From contig JANYHK010000045.1 in the NCBI GenBank assembly GCA_025359105.1, forward strand, positions 1-50,954: DNA of 50,954 bases. The letters are read 5' to 3'. Of this stretch, positions 43,996 through 50,954 are shown one piece after another (position 1 is the stretch's first letter; every line of letters starts with the position of its first letter). Below the pieces are notes generated by a model. It was not told where the DNA came from, ran no database searches, and saw only the letters and a program-made list of their open reading frames with translations. The stretch is from Myxococcales bacterium. GTDB lineage: Bacteria; Myxococcota_A; Polyangia; Polyangiales; Polyangiaceae. The position numbers and the translations under genes were made by a program.

Positions 43996-45204
43996 TCACT
44001 CCCACTCTGGCGCGGGGTACGGGGCGCCGGGCATCGCGAAGAGGAAGCCCTGCATGAGATCGCACCCGAGCTCGCTCAGGAAGAAGCGGTCCTCGCGCCG
44101 CTCGATTCCCTCGGCGATGACGCGCATGCCCAGGTCCCGGCAGGTGGCGGCCATTCCGCCGACGAGCTTCTGCCGCACCGACGACGCGTCGAGATCCTGC
44201 ACGAGGCTCAGATCGAGCTTCACGAAGTCGGGCTCCAGGATGGCCAGGCTCGAGAGGCCCGCGTAGCCGGCGCCGAGATCGTCGAGCGCGATGCGGTAGC
44301 CGTGCGCGCGGAGATCGGCGATGCGGAGGCGTACGTCCTGGATGCCGCTCAGCGCGGCGCGCTCGGTGATCTCGAGGACGATACGCGACGCGTGGCGTGC
44401 GAGCGGCGCCTTGCGATCGTAGAGCTCGGGATCGAGCAGATCGTTCGGGTGGATGTTGATGAAGATGAGCGCGTCGTCCGGCGGGGGACGCGCGGTGACG
44501 ACGTCGGCGATCACCTGCCGCACACGCCGCCCGAGGGCCGCCGTGCGTTCGAGCTTGTCGGCGGCCTCGAGCACGCTCGCCGTGGTCGGGAGGGCGCGGT
44601 CGGCGCTGCGCAGGAGGCACTCGTAGCCGAGCACCGTGCGCGCCGTGTACGCGACGATCGGCTGGAACGCGATCACGAGCGACGCGAGCGTCCGCTCGAA
44701 CGCGACGATGAGGCCGGCCAGGTCCCCGGCGTCGTTGCCGCGCAACCCCATCAGCTTCATGGCCTCGCGCTTCATGCGGGCGAGCGCGTGGAGCTTGTAG
44801 GCGCGACGCACCGCCGCGACGAGGACCTCGTTGTCCCAGGGTTTGGTGAAGTACTCCATCGCCCCGAGCTTCAGCGCTTCGACCGCGGTCTGCAGCGTCG
44901 GATCGCCGGTGAGCAGGATGACGGGGACGTCGAGATCGTACGCCCGCACGAGGCTGAGGAGCTCCACGCCCGTCATGTTGGGCATGCGGATGTCGCTCAG
45001 GACGACGTCGAAGTGCCCCTGCATGAGGGCGTCGGCGGCCTGGGCGCCGTCGGGGGCGAGCGTGACGTCGAACCCGGCCGCCGTGAGCACCCGGCGAAGC
45101 GCGCGCGCGACCCCGACGTCGTCGTCGGCGAGGAGGACCCGCGGTAACGTACTCTCGCCGGCTCCGTCGTCGGCCGGCGGCGGCAGCGTCTTGCTCGTGG
45201 ACAT
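43996..45204 (-). CDS. Response regulator with EAL (c-di-GMP phosphodiesterase) output domain
   Basis: 402 aa. The receiver domain (about 20-140) has acidic DD at 27-28, phosphoacceptor D71 and the FTKPWD lysine. The EAL domain (from about 170) reads ECL where EAL is usual, but keeps the catalytic set: FINIHPND, LEITERA, ALDDLGAGYAGLSSL, DFVKLDLSL, AEGIER, and QGFLFA. It is therefore probably an active phosphodiesterase that lowers cyclic-di-GMP upon phosphorylation. No sensor kinase is adjacent. It is convergent with the peptidase-like lipoprotein gene. Confidence 0.93.
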   Translation of the reverse strand: MSTSKTLPPPADDGAGESTLPRVLLADDDVGVARALRRVLTAAGFDVTLAPDGAQAADALMQGHFDVVLSDIRMPNMTGVELLSLVRAYDLDVPVILLTGDPTLQTAVEALKLGAMEYFTKPWDNEVLVAAVRRAYKLHALARMKREAMKLMGLRGNDAGDLAGLIVAFERTLASLVIAFQPIVAYTARTVLGYECLLRSADRALPTTASVLEAADKLERTAALGRRVRQVIADVVTARPPPDDALIFINIHPNDLLDPELYDRKAPLARHASRIVLEITERAALSGIQDVRLRIADLRAHGYRIALDDLGAGYAGLSSLAILEPDFVKLDLSLVQDLDASSVRQKLVGGMAATCRDLGMRVIAEGIERREDRFFLSELGCDLMQGFLFAMPGAPYPAPEWE

Positions 45205-45285
45205 GCGCTCACCCCCGATTCCCCTGCGCAGCGCGTCGCGGGGGCATGAACGATACGCTCGCGGGACGCGCTGGCAAGTCCGGCG

Positions 45286-46349
<1,064 letters not shown>

Positions 46350-46353
<4 letters not shown>

Positions 46354-47033
46354 CGTCCTTGCTGGCGAGCGGGCGGGATCACTTCTGCGTCGAGCACTTC
46401 CACCTCGGCCAAGGGGACGGACGGCGAACCCACGCGCGACGGAGAAACCCCGGCGTCGACGCGGACACCATGGCCTTGCCACGCCCCGAGGAAGCTCGGA
46501 AATCGGAAGTAGATGCCGCCCGAGTCATCGAGCTCGAGAGACACCTGATCGGATGCGGTCTTGGCGAGATCGGTAAGAAGCGCGTCCGCCTCGGCGTGGG
46601 GCATGTCCAGGGCTTGCGCTACGTCCATGGCCGAGAGCATGCCGCCGCGGTTCTGCGCGAGCGCGAAGATGGCCCGGGTGCGCGCGCCCTTCTCCTCGCC
46701 GGTGCCGTGTCGCTCCAGGCTCTTGCCACTCCGGAGCAAGAGGTAGCCGAAGACGAGCGACGCGAACGCGATCGGTCCTCCGATGACGTAGCCGGCGACG
46801 CCACCTTCGAGGATCCACTGGAGGATGCCGGCGACGAGGAGCCCGGTAGACAGGCCGCCCACGAGCACGACCCAGCCGAACACACGCGCGATCGCGCCCC
46901 CGACCTTCGAGCCCTTGCCCGCGAGCGTCACCGAGCTGGCCGCCAGGGGCATGCGCGGCGCCCCGCACGCCGTGCAATAGGCCGCGACACCCCGGTAGAC
47001 GATGGGCGCGTTCTGGCGGCAGCGCGGACACAT
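46350..47033 (-). CDS. Zinc-ribbon membrane protein with winged-helix-like domain
   Basis: 227 aa from ATG 47033 (GTG 47051 would add six residues). N-terminal zinc ribbon CPRCRQ...YCTACGAP, two membrane helices (VFGWVVLVGGLSTGLLVAGIL; YVIGGPIAFASLVFGYLLL), then a region (ARTRAIFALAQNRGGMLSAMDVAQALDMPHAEADALLTDLAK) with the form of a winged helix. Function is not known. It shares a 4-nt overlap with the HExxH lipoprotein gene. Confidence 0.75.
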
Positions 47034-47064
47034 GCTCCTCAACTTGGCCACGTCGCGCGCCGCG

Positions 47065-48045
47065 TCAAGGCACGGCTGGGCTGAAGGCTGCGCTGGAGGT
47101 TGCGCTGGAGGCGCTGAAGGCTGCGCTCGAGGGGGCCCATTCGAGCGTCGCGACGAGGCGCAGCGCGGGGGCGCCGTACCCGTCGGCCACGCGACCGCCG
47201 ACGGCGAGGCCGCCGCGCCAATCGCCGAGGAGGCCCGCGTGCGCCCCGAGGAGCAGCTCGACAGGGGTGGTTCGCGCCGGGAAGGCCCCGTCGCCCGCGC
47301 CCATCACCGTGCTGCCGCTGAGCTCGGGACCGAGCACGAGCGCCGCGTGGTCGGCGCCGCCGAGCTTCACGCCGGCCGCCGCGCCGAACGTGAGCTCGCT
47401 GCCGAGCGCGCTCCCCGCGAACCGCTCGGCGAGCGGTCGCCACATGACGCCGGCGCGCGCCGCGTACACGAACGGTCCAATCTGCCCCGCCGCGAGCGCG
47501 CGCGACTGCAGGCGCAGGGTCTCGTCGCCGGTGAACGACTCGCGACGTCCGGTCGGCAAGTACACCTGCGCGCCGAGGGCGAACGTGAACGGCTCGCCGT
47601 ACGCGCCGAGGATGCGCGTATCGACGCCGAGCCGGACGTCGCCGAGATCCGAAGAGGGAGGCGCAACCGATGCCGTTCCGCCAACGACCGCGCTCTGGCC
47701 CGTCGCGTGCGCCGCGACGGGGACCGAGACGCCGAGACGCACGTGATCGGCGAGCGTCACCGCGCCGCCCAGATGGGCGGTCGCCTGCTGGCGCACGAGC
47801 GTCACGCGGCGGCCGTCGTTGGCAGTGACGGTGACCGGCCGCGACGCGTAGTCACCGAGGAGGCCCGCCGCCGGGCGCAGGTGGCCGCGCAGATCGAGCG
47901 ACTCGCCGGTGAACCAGGTGCTCCCGCGCTCGGCCGGATCGAAGCGGCCCGCCCCGAAGCCCGAGACGTCCCCGCGCGCGAGGCCCACCACGAGCCACGC
48001 GGCGATCCCCGCGCGACGCGCGGCCGTGCGGCATCGGGGGCTCAT
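47065..48045 (-). CDS. Predicted outer-membrane beta-barrel-like protein
   Basis: 326 aa. A short signal-like N-terminus (AGIAAWLVVGLARG) is followed by repeated amphipathic beta strands (GGAVTLADHVRLGVSVPVAA; DVRLGVDTRILGAYGEPFTFALGAQVYLPTG; GRVADGYGAPALRLVATLEWA). The strands resemble the N-terminal barrels found with OmpA-like proteins in myxobacteria, but no OmpA domain follows. The Ser/Ala-rich tail is unusual for a barrel C-terminus. ATG 48045 precedes the signal-like segment. Confidence 0.7.
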   Translation of the reverse strand: MSPRCRTAARRAGIAAWLVVGLARGDVSGFGAGRFDPAERGSTWFTGESLDLRGHLRPAAGLLGDYASRPVTVTANDGRRVTLVRQQATAHLGGAVTLADHVRLGVSVPVAAHATGQSAVVGGTASVAPPSSDLGDVRLGVDTRILGAYGEPFTFALGAQVYLPTGRRESFTGDETLRLQSRALAAGQIGPFVYAARAGVMWRPLAERFAGSALGSELTFGAAAGVKLGGADHAALVLGPELSGSTVMGAGDGAFPARTTPVELLLGAHAGLLGDWRGGLAVGGRVADGYGAPALRLVATLEWAPSSAAFSASSATSSAAFSPAVP

Positions 48046-48108
48046 GGGTGCCCCAGTACCTACAACAAAACGCAGGATTCGGGCGCCCTCGCGGGGTACG
48101 CTGCGCCC

Positions 48109-48657
48109 ATGGCGACCGACTCGTATCTCGTGCTCTCCGCCCTCGGCCCCGACCGCCCCGGCCTCGTCGCCGAGGTCACCGCGTTTCTCACCGAGCGCGG
48201 CGGCAACATCGAGGACAGCCGCATGGCCGTCTTCGGCGCGGAGTTCGGCATCTTCACGCTGGTGAGCGGCACCGCCGACGAGGTCGCGAAAATCGCCGCC
48301 GACGCGCGCGGCCTCGAAGGCAAGACCGGGCTCACAGTCGTCACCAAGCCCACCAAGAGCCCCAGCGAGCACCGCCGCGCGCCCACCGTGCCGTGCCTCG
48401 TTACCGCGGAGGCGCTCGATCACGAGGGCTTCGTCCGCGCGGTTTCGACGGCGCTCCACAAGGTCGGCGTGAACATCGTGTCGCTGGAGACGCTCGCCTA
48501 CAACGCGCCAGTCACCGGCTCGCCGCTCTTCCGCCTCGAGGCGCAGATCGACGTGCCGCGCGAGGTATCGCTCGCCAAGGTGCGCGAGGCGATGTCCGTG
48601 GTCGCCGAGCGCCAGAACATCGACATCGAGGTCAAATCGCTCGTCGGCCGGCCCTGA
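48109..48657 (+). CDS. Tandem ACT-domain protein (GcvR-like)
   Basis: 182 aa. Two ACT domains: residues 1-85 (SYLVLSALGPDRPGLVAEVTAFLTERGGNIEDSRMAVFG) and about 95-180 (VPCLVTAEALDHEGFVRAVSTALHKVGVNIVSLET). This layout matches the glycine-cleavage regulator GcvR. No gcv genes are adjacent, so it may bind an amino acid and regulate by protein contact. Divergent from the barrel gene with about 60 bp between. Confidence 0.87.
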   Translation: MATDSYLVLSALGPDRPGLVAEVTAFLTERGGNIEDSRMAVFGAEFGIFTLVSGTADEVAKIAADARGLEGKTGLTVVTKPTKSPSEHRRAPTVPCLVTAEALDHEGFVRAVSTALHKVGVNIVSLETLAYNAPVTGSPLFRLEAQIDVPREVSLAKVREAMSVVAERQNIDIEVKSLVGRP

Positions 48658-48700
48658 TTCGTCACTTGCTCTCGATCGGACCGAGGTCGAGCAGCAGGAG

Positions 48701-48721
48701 GCCTCGCTCAGGGAGCGAGGC
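48701..48721. terminator. Hairpin between convergent genes
   Basis: GCCTCGCT (48701-48708) and AGCGAGGC (48714-48721) form an 8-bp perfect stem with a 5-nt loop between the ACT-domain gene and the convergent membrane-protein gene. No T-run. Confidence 0.6.
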
Positions 48722-48730
48722 TCGGGCCCC

Positions 48731-49840
48731 TTACGCCGGCGCGAAGCGCAGCTGACCCTCGCGGTAGGCGCGACGCGCCTCCGCCGGTGTCGCCGGTTGC
48801 CGGGCGCACCACGAGAGGAAGCCCAGGAACGACGCGTCGGGATCCGCCGCGCGCTCCGGTGACAGGATCGCCTCGCCCCGGAGCGTCCTGTCCACCGCGT
48901 CCCGGAGCGCCTCGTGGTAGCCGTCGAACACGACGAGATCGCGAAGCCAGCGCGAGCGCGGCGTGTCGGTGGTCACGATCTCGTGGACGCGCGCGCGGAG
49001 CTCGTCGAGCGAGCCCGGGTGGAGGCGGAGGAGCTCGAGGTCGTACGCGAACTCCATCTCGTCGTGGTGCGCTGCCAGGAGGTGGCGGAGGATCCGCTCC
49101 CGCGAGCTCGCCATGCCCGACATGTCGAGCGGCGCGATCGCGCGCTCGCCGAGTAGGAACGGGAGGCGGAAAGGGCGAAATGCGAGGAGCCGCGGCCGCC
49201 ACCCCGCGCGGCGCGGGCGCACCACGCTCGTCCCCACCGTGCCCGATCGGAAGAGCAGGCGATGCTGCATGCGCACCACACCGAGGAAGACCTGGAACAC
49301 GTTGGGCGCGTCGGGCACGAGCCGCCGCTCGCGGACGTCGGCGAGCGCGCGGTCGACGCGCCCGGGAAAGAGGAGGAGCGCGCGCGCCCACCACGGACCC
49401 TCCGCCGGCGGGCCGCCGCCCAGGGCCCGGAGGGCGAGGCTGGCGAAGACGACCATCGCGATCGTGGTCACGCCGTCGAGCGCGAAGATCCCGAGGAACA
49501 CCGGGCAATGGAAGTGGAGGCCGATCCACGCCGAGTAGAGGGACGAATAGCCCTTGAGGAACGCGAGGGCGGGGAGGACGGCGTGGAACCGTCGCACGTC
49601 CACGAGGATGAGCGCGCACATGAACGCGAGCGTCATGACGTTGCCGACCGCGAGCATGTGCCACACCTGCCCGGACTCCGTGAACGGATACGGACCGCCC
49701 CCCAGGGCGCGGTTCAGGCGGTCGAGCGTCGCGACGGTGATCTCCGGCGCGACCATGTACGAGACCGCCGGGACGGCGAAGTTCAGGACGAGGAACGCGT
49801 AGACGATCTGGAAGGCACGGTAGACGGGCGGTCGTTTCAT
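48731..49840 (-). CDS. Multi-pass membrane protein, unknown
   Basis: 369 aa. Four to five membrane helices occupy residues 1-155 (YRAFQIVYAFLVLNFAVPA; WHMLAVGNVMTLAFMCALILV; VFLGIFALDGVTTIAMVVFAS). A basic soluble C-terminal half of about 210 residues follows (HDEMEFAYDLELLRLHPGSLDELRARVHEI). No family is recognised. Its ATG overlaps the stop of the GntR gene (ATGA), so it is co-translated with, and probably controlled by, that regulator. Confidence 0.8.
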   Translation of the reverse strand: MKRPPVYRAFQIVYAFLVLNFAVPAVSYMVAPEITVATLDRLNRALGGGPYPFTESGQVWHMLAVGNVMTLAFMCALILVDVRRFHAVLPALAFLKGYSSLYSAWIGLHFHCPVFLGIFALDGVTTIAMVVFASLALRALGGGPPAEGPWWARALLLFPGRVDRALADVRERRLVPDAPNVFQVFLGVVRMQHRLLFRSGTVGTSVVRPRRAGWRPRLLAFRPFRLPFLLGERAIAPLDMSGMASSRERILRHLLAAHHDEMEFAYDLELLRLHPGSLDELRARVHEIVTTDTPRSRWLRDLVVFDGYHEALRDAVDRTLRGEAILSPERAADPDASFLGFLSWCARQPATPAEARRAYREGQLRFAPA

Positions 49841-50604
49841 CGCGGGCTCCTCTTCGGCTTCGGTGGCTTTGCCGGCGCGAGCGGCCTGGGCTTCTTCGCG
49901 AGCGCCTGGAGCGTCGCTTCGTCGCGCGCGGCGAGCTCGCGGACGAGCAGCTCGATGCCCTCTTCGCGCCCGGCGCGCGCCCATGCGAGGACGGCGCGGT
50001 AGGCGAGGACGTTCGACGCCGGCTCCCGGTACATCGCTTGCTGCAGGCTCGGCAGGCGCGCGAGGAGGGACGCGACGGGGTTCAGGCACAGCTCGAGGAC
50101 GGTGCTCCCCGTCGCCGCCACGAGCGCCGCCGCCACGTCGAGATCGGCGCGCGCCAGATCGGCGGGCGTCGCCGACCGATCCTTCGCCACCGCTTCGAAG
50201 GCTCCGATCGCGTTCTCTACGCGCGTGAGCCCTTCGTCGTCCGCCCGCCCGACGAGCCGCTCGAGGACTCCGCGCGCCAGCTGGCGGCGCACGTGGAGGA
50301 GATCGCGGACGATCGCCTCCCGCGCTTCCTCGGTGTCCGCCAGCGTCGCCAGCGTGGCGAGGAGATCGGGCCCCGCGTCGCGCCGGAAATCGTGGACCGT
50401 GTACCCGCTCCCCTGGCGCGCCGAGACGAGGTGCTCGGCCTCGAGCCGCGCGAGCGCGCTGCGCACGGTGCCCCGGTTCACGCGGAACTGCTCGGCCAGC
50501 GCGCGCTCGGTGGGCAGGCGTACTCCCGGGGGAAAGCCCCCTCGGAGGATGGCCTCGCGAAGCGAGCGAGCGCAGGCGTCGGCGGCGGAAGCGGTGGGCT
50601 CCAT
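49837..50604 (-). CDS. GntR-family (FadR-like) transcriptional regulator
   Basis: 255 aa. The N-terminal winged helix is at about 12-80: LREAILRGGFPPGVRLPTERALAEQFRVNRGTVRSALARLEAEHLV, with the wing ARQGSGYTV. The C-terminal half is helical, of FadR-type effector-binding character (REAIVRDLLHVRRQLARGVLERL), and ends in a basic Pro/Lys tail. ATG 50604 is selected; a longer frame upstream passes through the palindromic operators. It is expected to bind the palindrome at 50616-50632 and regulate its own operon. The effector is unknown. Confidence 0.9.
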   Translation of the reverse strand: MEPTASAADACARSLREAILRGGFPPGVRLPTERALAEQFRVNRGTVRSALARLEAEHLVSARQGSGYTVHDFRRDAGPDLLATLATLADTEEAREAIVRDLLHVRRQLARGVLERLVGRADDEGLTRVENAIGAFEAVAKDRSATPADLARADLDVAAALVAATGSTVLELCLNPVASLLARLPSLQQAMYREPASNVLAYRAVLAWARAGREEGIELLVRELAARDEATLQALAKKPRPLAPAKPPKPKRSPR

Positions 50605-50615
50605 GTGGTCGAACC

Positions 50616-50632
50616 AATTGGTACAACCAATT
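50616..50632. promoter_or_regulatory. GntR operator-like palindrome 1
   Basis: AATTGGT-ACA-ACCAATT is a perfect 7-3-7 inverted repeat, 12 bases upstream of the GntR start. FadR-subfamily regulators bind sites of the form TNGTNNNACNA, and TTGGTACAACCAA fits this spacing. Autoregulation is therefore likely. Confidence 0.75.
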
Positions 50633-50646
50633 TTGACAAAGTCAAA
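50632..50646. promoter_or_regulatory. Palindrome 2, probably overlapping the promoter
   Basis: TTTGAC-AAA-GTCAAA is a perfect 6-3-6 inverted repeat adjoining palindrome 1. In minus-strand sense it contains TTTGAC/TTGTCA, which could be the -35 box of the gntR promoter. It may be a second operator or a site for another factor. Confidence 0.55.
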
Positions 50647-50690
50647 CCGCGCACGCGCGGCCGGGTGGTCGGTGCCGCGGCGCATGAAGC

Positions 50691-50954
50691 TCAGAGCAGC
50701 TTGCGGATCGCCTTCAGCTCGCGCCGGCGCGCCTTCGTCGTCACCGGGTAGCGCATCTTCAGGTCACGAAAGGCGCCCAGGATGATCTCCGAGACGATGA
50801 GCCGGGCGTTGTTCTTGTCGTCCGCCGGCACCACGTACCAGGGCGCCTCGTCGGTGCTCGTCGCGCCGAGGCACGCCTCGTACGCCTTCATGTAGCGCTT
50901 CCAGAACTTGCGCTCCTGCATGTCGCCGAGGTTGAACTTCCAGTTCTTGTTCTT
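50691..50954 (-). CDS. Polyphosphate kinase 2 (PPK2) family, C-terminal part
   Basis: 87 residues visible; the 5' part lies beyond the window. Segments [42 protein letters not shown] and the ending [11 protein letters not shown] match the C-terminal third of PPK2, which transfers phosphate between polyphosphate and nucleotides. The Walker motifs would be in the missing part. Its stop lies about 85 bp upstream of the gntR start on the same strand. Confidence 0.9.
   Translation of the reverse strand, partial: KNKNWKFNLGDMQERKFWKRYMKAYEACLGATSTDEAPWYVVPADDKNNARLIVSEIILGAFRDLKMRYPVTTKARRRELKAIRKLL

Overview
The window looks like chromosomal DNA of a very GC-rich myxobacterium (Myxococcota, probably Polyangia). 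The basis is four eukaryote-type Ser/Thr kinases (two with the HRD[IV]SPQN catalytic loop), an FHA-type sigma54 activator next to a kinase, many lipoproteins with Gly/Ser/Asp or Thr-Pro linkers after the lipidated Cys, and a Cys-rich repeat lipoprotein. No phage, transposon or CRISPR array was seen.

Layout. (1) 1-1025, minus strand: a tRNA cluster. Lys(UUU), Lys(CUU) and Gln(CUG) come first, then a strong intrinsic terminator. After it come Thr(CGU), Glu(UUC), an atypical Phe(GAA)-like tRNA and an element that reads as a circularly permuted tRNA. In that element the 3' half (T-arm, 3' acceptor strand) is encoded before the 5' half (5' acceptor strand, D-arm, UGU anticodon arm). A 6-nt linker joins the halves, and 37-nt flanks on either side can pair through an 11-bp perfect helix. 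This is the most unusual object in the window and could give a two-piece tRNA, by analogy with two-piece tmRNA. (2) 1025-1800: non-coding, with a hexamer tandem repeat and a minus-strand terminator. (3) 1802-9883: ureohydrolase and ammonium transporter (divergent), beta-CASP metallo-beta-lactamase protein plus PrsW-like protease (operon), and two lipoproteins.

(4) 10053-19390: two membrane-linked Ser/Thr kinases, each overlapping a downstream DNA-repair gene (kinase > ATP-dependent DNA ligase with a C-terminal sliding-clamp motif; kinase > MutM/Fpg). Ada-AlkA and Ogt follow, and a ChaN-like lipoprotein lies on the other strand. (5) 19490-26337: fatty-acid desaturase, then an operon-like run lipoprotein > PEGA-like protein > kinase > FHA/sigma54 activator, then a Cys-rich lipoprotein with a candidate -24/-12 promoter, and an EI24/CysZ-like membrane protein. 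(6) 26355-36285: a kinase fused to an FGE-like sensor domain that lacks the FGE cysteines, a DUF362-CBM9 lipoprotein, Kup potassium transporter, a hotdog protein, a lipoprotein, an MFS exporter and an alpha/beta-hydrolase lipoprotein. (7) 36423-37119: a VapBC-type toxin-antitoxin pair with a repeated operator.

(8) 37439-42794: a Thr-Pro-linker membrane protein, then the succinate dehydrogenase operon (anchor > SdhA > SdhB > TPR protein). (9) 42897-50954: two zinc-peptidase-like lipoproteins, an EAL response regulator, an outer-membrane-like protein, a GcvR-like ACT protein, a GntR regulator with two palindromic operators overlapping its membrane-protein partner gene, and the 3' end of a PPK2 polyphosphate kinase cut by the window edge.
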